Assembly: GCA_003344405.1 (NCBI GenBank)
Contig: NOWV01000341.1
Span: 1 to 44,461, forward strand
DNA from: Trichoplax sp. H2
Lineage: Eukaryota; Placozoa; Uniplacotomia; Trichoplacea
DNA: 44,461 bases
Direction: 5' to 3'
Shown here: one piece after another, positions 1 to 11,900 of the stretch
How the letters are laid out: every line of letters starts with the position of its first letter
Position numbering within the stretch: position 1 is the stretch's first letter
Translations under genes and position numbers: made by a program
The notes under the pieces: model-generated
Told to the model about the DNA's origin: nothing
Databases searched by the model: none
What the model saw: the letters and a program-made list of their open reading frames with translations, nothing else

Positions 1-742
1 ATAACCATTAGTTAATCGAGACTGTAGTATTACCTCTAGTGAATATAAGCCGACAAATGTTGCTCTTATCCTTTCTACGGAACTCTTATCTGGTAACAAT
101 CTGAAGTATATAATTGTATAATTTGTTTTTAAAATTTCCGACATAACGTCTATTTATCGGTACAGTATGCGTACTAATTAAATTTACTGTATATCAGATA
201 TTCAGATATTTTAACTCACGATTCTAAAACACCTGGTGTAGATAGTACTTGCTGTATCTTTTTAACTCCGGCTAAATGACTTGCAATATTTGGAACTTTG
301 ATACTACGTGATCTCTCGGCTAACAATAGAGCGTCCCATTCCTGCAAATTAATAGAACATCTATAACATTAATTGATCAAATTGACATTTTTCTATAATT
401 GACAAGGTATACCTTTTGGCTAGGGTAGCAATATGGTGCGTAAGCGGAACGGTAGTAGACCAATGCAACTTCTTGTTTCTTGCTATATTTTAACATAACA
501 TAGTTATAATTGTAAATAAACTTCCTGAAACGTAATACTGAAACGACATTGTTCTAGAATCCTATAAATGTGAAATACATACGAATCAACTTACTAGTAT
601 AAGGTCTTATCATCTCCTAATGTAGCGTTTTCTTCAATATCAGCCATTGTACAACGAACAACATTAATTGAAGGATCTCTGAAGAAAATGTAATCGGATG
701 CTAACTCAATTGATGTCATTTAATATTACTCTTTTACAATAT
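1..742. repeat. Near-identical duplicate segment, left copy
   Basis: This stretch matches 4684-5425 with about five substitutions and one single-base indel by eye, including introns. It covers exons 7-10 of GSS copy A. Four of the changes cluster at about 54-64. The match must continue past the left edge, and it breaks abruptly to clearly diverged sequence after about 742. Confidence 0.9.
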
Positions 743-2463
743 ATGAGTGCGTTAGTAATGATAGTGAGATGCAATATGGCAACAGACTTACGAATCCATG
801 ACAGCATACTCAAACAGCCGTTGATCACAAGTATTGTATTCTTCCTTTGAAATCACAAACAAAATAATAGCCCTGCGATGATAGTATGATAAGTAGTTGA
901 TAAGGCTATTAGTTATTTCCATGTAATATTGCAAAAATTACATATTGTCTACGAGACTATCACGTAACTTATTGTATATGTATTTGATCTCTTTGCTAAC
1001 TTACTTATCATTTCCATACAGTTTCCAAGCTAGTTGCATTGCCTTAGCATACGACTCTAGACAGTTGTTACTGGCAATCTGGAAAATTTTTATGTGATTA
1101 CTTAGTTACTAAAGAAGCATCTTAGAAAAGGACTACTTTCATAATTAACTTTAGTACCCGTTCTAAAGTATGCTTATCAGTCCAACCTAATTCCTGCAAA
1201 GTATATCTGAAAGATCGACATTATATATCTTACAGTTAGATGGCACGTTGGGGACATACTATCACGTTGAGTTCAATGAGAATGAAAAATTATATTTAAT
1301 TATTACTATGAAAATCAATTGCTTGCTGTTTTATTACTCACCGATGGAGTGACGGTAGGACAGAAGCAGTCCCAGCGCAACCAACGGAAATTGTATTAAA
1401 TTCAATTTGTTTTAAGCTTAACTGATTGTTACCAAGACTTTGATTAGAATCCAGCATGTAGTCAGACCGGGAAAGCATAAAATTTATCGGCTATAGTACG
1501 TATAAAGAATTATAATCATGGGTTATTTTTACCAACCTAAACCAATACTTATTGGAACCAAATCTAGTTCTATACTCGTACTCATATAAAAAAAATGGCA
1601 TACTTGCAATTAGATAACAATATAAATGAAGCACTTTTTAAACCCACGAATATCGAAATATTCTATCGAGGCTCATTTTTAATTATATTCAACTGACTTG
1701 AGCAATTCCTTCTTCATGAACTTGATTATAGATATCCAATAGCTTTGAAGAGAATTCATCGTCTTGTAATGACCTTAAACGTACAAATTACCGTTTCATG
1801 ATTAATTATAATCATTATAGGATATTTGACTAACGTATATAATAGCAAACGCGTAAACACGCTAAAATAAACATCCTTTATTAAGCCTTTGATAAATCGA
1901 CGTTGTATTAAATATTGATTAAAGCAGTATACTACAGTATTTCAAGTATTTAAGCTAAGTTAACTCCTAAACTATGTAAATTTACTGGTGCAATGAACAA
2001 GAGTACATGTTATAGAAAAAAACTAGTAGCATATTGTAGGCAATAGGTTATACTAAACCATAGAGAAATCAGAAAACTCAGCGATTTCTCTTGCTGTGTA
2101 AAGTACGAGCATGTCTGCACTAGGACAGTATTCCTACTTGGTTTAACGCATTATTAGCTCAAAGCACCATGATGACCCTAATTTTTACCTCTCTAAATTT
2201 TCTGGTAAAAAATTTCTATTTCTTGCAATGATATCGAAAAGTGTATTGAAATCCGTCTGAATTTGCATAGCTTGATCTAGTAATTTTTGGGGAATTACAG
2301 TAGGTAACAACGTCACCGGCAAGTGATGATATGAATGATCCCGATCATCATTTCGAATGGCTTTCATCAACAAGCCGTGGCAAGAGCACCAATCTCGAAT
2401 TTTTTGTACGATAGTTGATAGCTGGTCAGGTGTTAACTCATCCACTTTAGGTAGCGTTGCCAT
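34..2463 (-). CDS. GSS: Glutathione synthetase, copy A (partial, exons 1-10)
   Basis: ATP-dependent ligase that joins gamma-glutamylcysteine and glycine to make glutathione in the cytosol. Ten in-phase exons with GT-AG borders: 2189-2463, 1698-1773, 1342-1490, 1158-1206, 1005-1078, 792-872, 595-678, 413-482, 220-341, 34-100. The C-terminal exons with the ATP-grasp glycine loop must lie left of the window. Exon 3 carries the family signature S-R-S-D-Y-M followed by [10 protein letters not shown], which holds the substrate-binding Arg and the Mg-binding Glu and Asn of animal GSS. Where human GSS reads NTISAS, this copy reads NTISVG. The first exon is about 72% identical to that of copy B, but exons 7-10 and their introns are nearly identical to copy B. 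Start is the first ATG of the conserved exon 1 (MATLP), shared by both copies. No stop or frameshift is seen in the visible part, so it looks functional. Confidence 0.9.
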
Positions 2464-3669
2464 TTTGTCTTATTAAAATCCAGAATACGGCATTTGAAAA
2501 GTGAGATTTTGATTGACTCCCACAACAATATATACTATTTTTCCCTTAGTATACTACTATATCAGTTACTACTTATACGATTTTTTTTTTATACTGTACA
2601 GTACTATCCTGTACACTGTATTGTCATATATATCTTTATCCATTCTTCCTTTCTTACTATTTACGGTGCAGTATATTGCATTCCATTCATTACTGCAACA
2701 GGTGCACTCGTCATACTGACTCAGCATTCTACTGTAGCTGTCATACTTACAGACTATACCGGACGGGACTCTGCTGTACGGATAACGGAATCAGCAGGTG
2801 CTTGAAATATTCCCAGAAATTTCCAGATACATGTAATGTAAATAGTTTGACAGAATGCTGCATCATCGTTTAACTTAATGGTTAATTTAAGACATTTTAT
2901 TGACACTAAAAATCTGAATTGTCAGTGTCTACACTAGCTGGACGTAATATACAATACTGTGCAGCTTACTTACTATAAATACCAACAGTTGTATATCTTC
3001 GGAAGTATTTATAGTGTCTACGAATGCAAATACTGTAGACTCCGTGGGCATCGAGCCACTCAAATAGGCTTCCAAACCCTTAACCTCTCTAGACTAGATT
3101 CGTTCAATAAATGGCTACGATTTTTTAAGATATTAACCAGTATACGGCCACGCAAAGTGCAGAGCTATAGTATACTCAGCTGTTCAGCATTGGATTGAAT
3201 AAGCGAAAAATATCACGGAAAGTTGCAAAAAGTCAGTACTACCGAGTCGAAGTATAGTTTGTAGTACACCTCAACTATCGTTATTCCTACCGTGGTCTAA
3301 AAGTAGTCCTGCTCTTACCCACCAATTGTTAGGTGTGGTTATACTTCAGCCGATATAAACTAAATGTATAATTTCCATATTAATTCTATATTTACTTTCA
3401 AACTAGTAAATGAAATAAAAAATCATTGCATGCAATATTTTATCATTTTACTAACCTACTAAACTATTATATACTGTATATACGCAAGTATTCAACATTA
3501 TAATTGTTAGTCTCTCCCGATAGACATACATGCAGCGTTTCGTTAATGTATCACAACAATTAATATAACTGTATTATTATAATCATTATTTAATTTTATT
3601 TCTATCGCAAAATTATGATAACATATACTTCATAGCTATGACAAATTTTTTAAAATGTTTCTCCATATT
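2464..3669. other. Intergenic region between GSS copies
   Basis: 1.2 kb between the start of copy A and the stop of copy B. A small cluster of CTGTACAGTAC-type palindromes lies at about 2590-2630, just upstream of copy A. A TTTATT (AATAAA on the minus strand) at 3595-3600 is a plausible polyadenylation signal about 70 nt past the copy B stop. Open frames here (for example 2494-2805 and 2959-3198) match nothing I recognise and look like chance frames. Confidence 0.6.
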
Positions 3670-6600
3670 TCAAACTAAATACACTGAATCTAACCCTGCC
3701 GCTCCAATTCCCACTCCACCTTCATTTTGGCTAATACTTTTAGTTCGTAATAGATATCCACAAGCACAATTACTAATTACTTCATTCGGTCCACGGCTAA
3801 AACGGTTAAACAATAATTATGATTTAGATAAAAAGTTATAAATCGATAAGTGTAAGAAACAATCTTGCTTTCAAGATATTTTAAGTAGTGTCTTACACTC
3901 GCTATCGGATTAAAAATAACGCTATCCTATTTTTCCTATGACAATTTAAATAGCTATTTATTATGGACATATTTATGGCACACTATTAATGTACACTTCG
4001 GTAACATATTACCTGATGAGAACTCCATATATTCCTAATTCACTTATAACTTTTTCAGTACCCTGAATTGAATTATTTGTAGTGATGATACAATTATCAA
4101 CTGCTGGAGGGAATATTCTATCCATGAGAATGTAAGCTGACTTTTCATCGTCATTTGATGATGAACTTAGAAAAGTCCGTATTTCTTCCCCGAACAGGTT
4201 ATTCCCTATCAGAAGAGATCAGGTCTATATTATGTCGTTATTTTCTTAATATATCAACAACGTAACATAGTACAGTTACTGGCAAACTTTCTTAACTCAC
4301 TATCAATTTTCGTGGAGCATACGTACAGGAATAATACTTACCTCCACCCTCACGTGGGGGTTTTAAAACAAAATTTTCCGGATTTTTAATGGCCATGGCT
4401 ATTGACTCTTTACCTTGGTCACCCTGAAGATAATTTACATGAAATAAAAATTTTTTAAGACAGAAACTAAAAATACCTTCAAGTTACCTCATGTTAAATT
4501 AATAAAGGCTATCATAATACAAGCTACGTAGATATTTTCCGTTTAGTCTATTTCTATTAGCAAGACAGTTCCGTACAACTGTATTAGAATAGTGTAATTC
4601 TATTATATCGTTATCATATCTTAAAAAGCTAAGGCATGAATGCTACATGATATGCATATAATCTTCTACTTAACTACATTATCATAACCATTAGTTAATC
4701 GAGACTGTAGTATTACCTCTAGTGAATATAAGCCGGTAAACGTCGCTCTTATCCTTTCTACGGAACTCTTATCTGGTAACAATCTGAAGTATATAATTGT
4801 ATAATTTGTTTTTAAAATTTCCGACATAACGTCTATTTATCGGTACAGTATGCGTACTAATTAAATTTACTGTATATCAGATATTCAGATATTTTAACTC
4901 ACGATTCTAAAACACCTGGTGTAGATAGTACTTGCTGTATCTTTTTAACTCCGGCTAAATGACTTGCAATATTTGGAACTTTGATACTACGTGATCTCTC
5001 GGCTAACAATAGAGCGTCCCATTCCTGCAAATTAATAGAACATCTATAACATTAATTGATCAAATTGACATTTTTCTATAAATTGACAAGGTATACCTTT
5101 TGGCTAGGGTAGCAATATGGTGCGTAAGCGGAACGGTAGTAGACCAATGCAACTTCTTGTTTCTTGCTATATTTTAACATAACATAGTTATAATTGTAAA
5201 TAAACTTCCTGAAACGTAATACTGAAATGACATTGTTCTAGAATCCTATAAATGTGAAATACATACGAATCAACTTACTAGTATAAGGTCTTATCATCTC
5301 CTAATGTAGCGTTTTCTTCAATATCAGCCATTGTACAACGAACAACATTAATTGAAGGATCTCTGAAGAAAATGTAATCGGATGCTAACTCAATTGATGT
5401 CATTTAATATTACTCTTTTACAGTGTACGAGCATGTTAGAAATGAAGTGAGATGCAGCATGACAACAGACTTACAATTTCATGATTGCATATTCAAACAG
5501 CCGTTGATCACAAATATTATTTTCATCAGGTAGAACCACAAACAAAATAATAGCCCTAGGATATTAGTATGATAAGTAAGTAATTCATAATGTTGTTAAT
5601 ATTTTTAACATTACAAAGAGTACACAATATCTACAACGAGAATATCTTGTAATCCTTGATCTCTCTTTACTAACTTACTTATCATTTTCATACATTTTCC
5701 AAGCTAGATGCACTCCCTTAGCAAATGGCTCTAGACAGTTATTAGTAGCAATCTAGAAAATTTCATTTAACTACTTAGATATTAAAGTCTACTTAAAAGG
5801 CAGAATGCTATAGGTATTTTCCTAAATTTATCAATTTCATAATTATGTGTAGTACCCGTTCTAAATTGTAATCGTCAGTCAAACCCAATTCCCGTATAAC
5901 GTATCTGAAAGGTTAATATTTAGTGCAGTTTAATAGCATGTTGAGTATATATCGTATCACTAGGTGATCAGGTAATAACCTCAATATAAACGTCAATTTG
6001 TACTTAGTTATTATCATGAAAGTCAGTTGCTCGATGTACTGTACTACTACTAACCGATGGAGTGACGGTACGACAGAAGAACTTCCAATGAAACCAACGG
6101 AAACAGTATTAAATTCAACTTGTTTTAAGCTTAACTGGTTATTACTGTTGCTTTGATCCAGCATGTAGTCCGATCGGGTGAGCATAAAATTGATTGGCTA
6201 AGAGTATAAATAACTAATTAATTATACGACTAGGTTATTTTCACTCATCATATCATAGAACCATATCTAGCTCGAAGACACATCGTTTGATTAAGTAATA
6301 AAAGTACAGTTCATATTGATTCACTTTTATCGCAACAACTTATTGAAGCTCTTCTTAACTGTATCCTAACTGACTTGAGCAATTCCTTCTTTCAGGACTT
6401 GATTGTAGACATACATTAATTTTGAAGCGTATTCATCGTCCTGTAACGATCTAAAGGCACATAAATTATCGTTCAATTATATCATTAATTATTAATTATT
6501 TCAAGGTACGTAGTTTGATCATCATTGATATTTTGATAATAGGATAAAAATAAGCGTCTTGCATTTTATACCGAATCGATATTGCATGGAAAAGTAATTT

Positions 6601-7155
6601 ATTTTAATAATTGCAGTATGATCATAATACAGTATTCAATTTAAGTAATATTTATAAGCTGCGATTGCTAGTATGTACAGATCTCCTACAAGAGAATACA
6701 GTAGAGTACGCGTAGGCGAGTAGGTACTCTATGCTCTCTTCGTCTAAGTAGCAATGAACTAGTAGCATCTCGATAGTGTATGATAAAATGAATTCTACCA
6801 TTGAGCGTGACTAGTAACTACTATATCATACATATGACATCGATCTGCCATCCAGTCGATGATGGCTAGTGCTACTTTACCGCTTCAAATTTTCAGATAA
6901 GAAACTTGTCTTTCTTGTGATGATATCGAAAACTGTATTGAAATCCATCTGAACTTGCATAGCTTGATCAAATAATATCTTTGGAATTGGAGTAGGTAAC
7001 AATGTCACTGGCAAATGATGAAATGAATAATCATGAGGATCATTTCGCTTGGATTTCATTAACAAGCCGTGGCACGAGCACCAATCTCGAATTTTCGGTG
7101 AGATGGTTGATAGCTGGCTAGGCGTTAATTTATTCGTTTGAGGTAGCGTAGCCAT
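3670..7155 (-). CDS. GSS: Glutathione synthetase, copy B (complete)
   Basis: Second, complete GSS gene. Thirteen exons join in phase to 1443 nt, 480 aa (human GSS is 474 aa): 6881-7155, 6375-6450, 6055-6197, 5856-5904, 5679-5752, 5475-5555, 5279-5362, 5097-5166, 4903-5024, 4717-4783, 4342-4423, 4013-4205, 3670-3796. Key features: T-R-S-D-Y-M with Arg125 (same number as human), V-E-F-N-T-V with the metal ligands Glu145 and Asn147, the ATP-grasp loop [12 protein letters not shown] around residues 366-377, and the C-terminal G-Y-L-L-R-T-K plus the alanine/glycine-rich lid strand. Gly152 replaces a Ser conserved in human. It lies about 1.2 kb behind copy A in the same direction, so the pair is a tandem duplication. 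Divergent to the riboflavin transporter. A candidate 3' splice site sits just upstream of the ATG (CAG then GACCAA), so a 5' UTR intron is possible. Confidence 0.95.
4684..5425. repeat. Near-identical duplicate segment, right copy
   Basis: Partner of 1-742. It spans GSS copy B exons 7-10 and their introns. To the right (exons 1-6) the two genes differ heavily, with exon borders kept but introns hardly alignable. One coding change in exon 10 turns Val in copy A into Thr in copy B. Confidence 0.9.
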
Positions 7156-7305
7156 TTGGTCCTGTATTGCAAAATTTTTGTTATGAAGTTATGATCACTA
7201 ATTCTAACAGTAGTAAATGGAGCGGAAGAGGTCCTTGTCCAACCACTCGATCGTTGCGGGCTGCCGGTTGCAACAGTACAGTACTGTACTGTACAGTACA
7301 GTATT

Positions 7306-7632
7306 GCGAGAATTGTTCTACATGTACTGTGGGCCACTACTGTGGTATTAGAAAAAGAGAGGGAGTGGCTATTGGGGGAAAGCTTCTGTCTGTCTTGTCT
7401 GTTTCCAGAGTTGAACATGGTATGTACTGTAGTACTGTACAGTACAGTATTGCGAGAATTGTTCTACTGTACATGTACTGTACATGTACTCTTTTTCTAA
7501 TACCCCAGACCACAGTACTGTACAGTACTGTACAGTACTGTGGGGTACTGTGGTCTGTGGTATTAGAAAAAGAGAGGGAGTAGCTATTGGGGGAAAGCTT
7601 CTGTCTGTCTTGTCTGTTTCCAGAGTTGAACA
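7306..7632. repeat. Duplicated block with internal foldback
   Basis: The block starting GCGAGAATTGTTCTAC occurs at 7306 and again at 7452. The part starting TATTAGAAAAAGAGAGGG and running through GTTTCCAGAGTTGAACA occurs at about 7347 and again at about 7560. The second copy is longer because it carries a palindromic insert. About 7490-7523 (CTCTTTTTCTAATACC...) pairs imperfectly with about 7530-7575 (...GGTATTAGAAAAAGAG), giving a hairpin with GTACTGTAC units at its tip. This could be a non-autonomous foldback transposon relic. Confidence 0.65.
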
Positions 7633-8120
7633 TTGTATGTACTGTACAGTACACATTACAATAGCATAGTAATAACAGTACTGTACAGTGTACAGTGTAC
7701 AGTACAGTATATCAAAATTGACGTTACTCATGCTACAAAATATTAGTTACATAATGCCTAAAGGCTAATAAGGGAGCTGACAATCGTGCTGGGGCAAAAA
7801 TAGGATATTCCTGCCTGCAAGGACTACAGTACAGCACGTACGTACCCCTTAAACGTTTTCCTGTGCAGAAGCACAGATTCTTTTTTCTAAAAAATCGCCA
7901 TTTCTCCTTCTTTCTCCAAGAAGAAATGGCGTTCCTGCACGAAATCGGTGTTCACTCGTACCTTCACCGAGCTGCACACGTCACATACAGATACTAAAGC
8001 TTATACTGTACTCAGTGTAATGCTGTCATCTAGAGTTAAGCGTGCACTCAGTTGCACGCTTACAGTTTCTGTAGTTGTCCCTGCTGTACAAAGTACAGTA
8101 TGTGCTGTCTGTATGAGTGA

Positions 8121-8130
8121 GTCACGTGAC
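8121..8130. promoter_or_regulatory. Extended E-box palindrome GTCACGTGAC
   Basis: Perfect 10-bp palindrome with a CACGTG core, preceded by TGAG. The full 10-mer matches the known USF/MITF/TFEB (CLEAR-type) consensus. It lies about 840 bp before the riboflavin transporter ATG and about 970 bp from the GSS-B ATG. A single site can arise by chance. Confidence 0.35.
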
Positions 8131-8530
8131 TGTGCTACAATACAGTGGAGGTCTCTACTGTGACAGTTGCTAGAGCAAACTTATTCCAATACTGTACTGT
8201 ACTGTACACTATAGTATGATGACTGGCATAAAATTTGATCGAACAGTGGCGTATTGAACGCTAATCACGCTACTTTAAAAAGGTCACTAGCCATAGTTTA
8301 TACTTAATAGTAATTATTATTGTTTTCCTATGAAACTCTTACTATTAGTAATTTACGGCTGTTATCACGCAATATTTCAACTTGAATGACCTTTCCCCTA
8401 TTGCGAACTTGCGATAACCCTTTGCTAGATTGACAGTACTGTACTGTACACTTGTACAGTACTGTACTGTGTCCAGATCCAATTTTTTGCTGACAGCATC
8501 CGGAGGCTTCATGAAAAGAACTTGTAGTAA

Positions 8531-8851
8531 ATGACTCAAAAAGACGAATCTCGTGACTGCTAGTGTTTGAGGAGTATGCGCATGCCTTGTTGGTAGTAAA
8601 GTAAAGTAAAAGGCGTCTTTGGTTGACCTGGACGTAGTACGTACTACGTACCGTGCCGTTTCATCATCTTGCTAGTACGATTGAGTAATCAATGACTCAA
8701 ATGACGAATCTCGTGACTGTTTTTAGTGGGTGAGGAGTATGCGCATGCCTTGTTGGTAGTAAAGTAAAAGGCGTCTTTGGTTGACCTGGACGTAGTACGT
8801 AACTACGTCCCGTGCCGTTTCATCATCATCTTGCTAGTACGATTGAGTAAC
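8531..8851. repeat. Tandem 161-bp duplication upstream of riboflavin transporter
   Basis: Two close copies, about 8531-8690 and 8692-8851. Each has TGACTCA (8532-8538, 8693-8699; AP-1/bZIP type), CGAATCTCGTGACTG, TGCGCATGC (8577-8585, 8740-8748; resembles the NRF1 motif), GTAAAAGGCGTCTTTGG, and ends in TTGAGTAA. The first copy has an extra GTAAA and a perfect 18-bp palindrome at 8632-8649. The second copy ends about 110 bp before the ATG, so the duplicated unit probably lies in the core promoter or 5' UTR. Confidence 0.85.
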
Positions 8852-8964
8852 TCCGCCGATTCCATCGATTCAGTGGAATAGATTGAAAATCCATTCGCCA
8901 AGTTAACTCCAATTAACGCAAAAGTTATCGTAAAGTAATCGATATAAGTGGATCTATCCCCAAA

Positions 8965-11900
8965 ATGGTTTCTGTCACACTTTTGGAGAAAAATACATCA
9001 TGGACAGTTTGTTTTTTAGCAGTATGCTTTGGCATCGGTTCGTGGGTTGCAACCAACAGTATTTGGGTAGAATTGCCAATCATGGTCAATTGTTTACCGG
9101 AAAGTTGGAACTTGGCCTCCTACATAACAGTCATCATCCAAATCGCTAATCTAGCTCCTTTAACGTATTCTCTGTTAAAGCATTGGAAACCTAACGTAGT
9201 CAAAGAAGTGCCAGCAATCTATGTAGTATTAGTGACTGGAACTGCTTCTTGTCTGTTACTAGCTTTTTTTTGGCGTTCAATTGCAATAGTTGGTGGTGAA
9301 CCACATAGTATTGGACTGTTAATCCTTGGTTTTACCCTGGCCATGACTGATTGCACTTCATCGGTGACATATTTACCATTTATGGCCACTTTTCGCGAAG
9401 TATACATGCCTGCTTACTTAGTTGGTGAAGGACTTAGTGGTTTATTGCCTGGGTTAGTTGCACTTGGTCAGGGAGCTAGAAATGGGGCTGGTTGTTTTAA
9501 TCAAAATATTTCTGTCGCTACCGTTGCAACAACTATGCATCCCACTACTGGCCCCTCGATAACTACAGCAGGTTAGTCATGATGTACTGGATATTTTATC
9601 CTTCAGTCTTGTGTTTGAAAATTAAAAATTCCATATCCTGTGCGGTATTGTCTTAGGTCAAGTACGACGTATAAATCAAACTATGTTTCACCTCTGTTGA
9701 TCGATAGAAGATAGATCTTCATATTGAACATCCTAGCTTACAATAACAGGAGTACTGTAGTTAGGCAGTTTTGCTGATTAATGAATAGTCTTTTTATATG
9801 CGTCACTAACGATTAATTGTTCACTATTTTCAAGCCCCACGGGCCCCTCGTACTCCATTCTATCCTGATAAATGCCGTACAACCACATTAATGCAAAGCT
9901 TGGATCGATGCGATTGCAACGCAAATAGTAACATTTTCCATATAAAAATGGACCGTAACTGAATGCGGTTACTTGTAGTGTCTATATTTACTCCCATCAT
10001 AAAGTATTGATGAAATTTACAAGTTTTTTGACGAACATCCTTGTTGTAAATTGTCCATCCCCGACTATAGAACGTACTCACACTGTGGTAGTAATCCATG
10101 CTCGCTACGGTACTACTTAACTTAATGCTTACCTATCGACACGTTCGGCAATGCTATAAAGCACGCGACAAAAACTTCAACAACGCGACGTAGGAATAGC
10201 GTCTGTTTAAATTCCTCCTGCTGGGCAGATGCATAATTCATTTTCTCTGCACATTATACGCTGTATGGACGTATACATACGGTAGAATTGCGATATCATG
10301 CCATAAGAAACAGACTCTACGCGGATTCATGAAATAACATCAAAGGGTAGTAGACACAATTTTTCACAGAGATCAAATTGGGTAGATTCAATTAGTCATT
10401 GAACACCAGATGACTAAGAACATTGACGCCACGCGGATTCATTAAAAGAAACATCAAAGGTTGTACTTAAATAGAAGATTTATGTCCATTAAACACCTGA
10501 TGACTAGCTACAGTGCCACAGTTGCAAGCGCAATAGCGTATTGATTGACATACCGAGCATACTTTGTTTTGTTCGGTTTGTTAATTAGAATATATTTAAT
10601 TATTGTCAAGTAAAAGGTACAACTTAGCAGTACGTGAAGGATCACGAGGAAGGGCTTACTAGTACTTTATTAATGTGCACTGTGTGTACAGTAGAGTGAA
10701 AGATAAAATTACAATATGATCAAAGACTCCTTCAGTGAGTTTCAATCAAATCGAATATACGGTTAAAAAATTACGCTCAAGTTGTTAAGACCATCCGCTT
10801 CTATTGCGCATTATGTTATTATAAGCTATTTATTTACTTTTTTATTCCATACTACTGTTTATTATTCCTTGCAATAATTTCTACATATGCATAACGAATC
10901 ATGTCTAATAGTAATTTATATATGGGAATGATTTTGTAAAATACTAGCGACATTAAGTTTACGCACGCTTCAACCTTATTGAATTAGCAATCCATAATAT
11001 AATTGACTATCATCCTGCATGATTGCTTCTAAATTTACGGCAATATGTTTATACAATCAGCATGATTGGAAAGATTGTTAACGATAATATAGCAAAGTAC
11101 GAGTATTTACATACACTGCTTGATCAAAGTCCTCGTCTCTACCCATTGCCCAAAAAAGTGCCCATGTTTATGATATCGCCGACAAGCTTTTGTTAATTAG
11201 TGTATTATAATTATATATTGAATATACGACGTTGTTGCCCAAGTTATAAGTCTTATTTGAATCTATTAATTTAATAAATGGATAAACAGCATTAATATTA
11301 GATATTGCCATGATAACCGCCGCGTCGGCAACACTGAACTTTTAAAGGCTACGCACATGCAGGATATATTACTATGTTGATGAGATTGAAATCCGTAAAC
11401 TAATGAATGAATAGGCGATATTGATATTCGATATTGCCAACATGACCGCCTAGTCAACAATACTAAGCATTCTTTGTGAACTTATTAAGTCTATCTACAT
11501 ACAAAACACGATCACGAGACATGGACTACTAGAAACCCACATATACTAGATACGTATATTAATTGTAATTATAGTGTTATATGTACCTTGCAGCTGTAAT
11601 TAAAACCGTATTTTAGGAGAAGGTTTAATACTGAAATAATGACACTGATAGAACTTCTCTATTTACTATACTCAGTGTACTGTAATCTACTGATGGTATA
11701 CTCTATGCGTCAAGAATGAATATTGATTATCTCCTAATAACGCGAGTATTATGAGTGAAGAGTGTGCTAGTAATTATTATTATATCCACTCTTTAGCAAC
11801 AGTACACCATAGAAATCATGCTATATATAATCCTGAACTTTTCCTCTATTAACTGTAAATTTAATATTTTATTCTATTTACTTCCTTCACTCTGATAGCC

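Larger units (their letters stand above)
7156..8964. promoter_or_regulatory. Divergent intergenic/promoter region between GSS-B and riboflavin transporter
   Basis: 1.8 kb between two divergent start codons. It holds clusters of GTACTGTAC/GTACAGTAC palindromes (about 7273-7303, 7423-7445, 7464-7545, 7637-7705, 8188-8207, 8433-8470), two copies of a repeat block, a tandem 161-bp duplication beside the transporter start, and a perfect GTCACGTGAC. Overlapping open frames on both strands here come from the low-complexity palindromes and are not genes. Promoter function is inferred from position only. Confidence 0.6.

Noticed and set aside
2494-3198. Plus-strand frames of 65-103 codons upstream of GSS-A
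   Set aside because: Low-complexity, mutually overlapping, with no family signature and no splice context.
3638-3841. Plus-strand 67-codon frame
   Set aside because: Antisense shadow of the last GSS-B exon.
6707-6745. Small inverted repeat AGAGTAC/GTACTCT in GSS-B intron 1
   Set aside because: The stem is only about 7 bp, expected by chance.
7167-7731. Long overlapping open frames on both strands (up to 138 codons)
   Set aside because: They arise from GTACTGTAC palindromes and the duplicated block. The translations are dominated by Tyr-Cys-Thr-Val-Gln repeats, and the same DNA is open in several frames.
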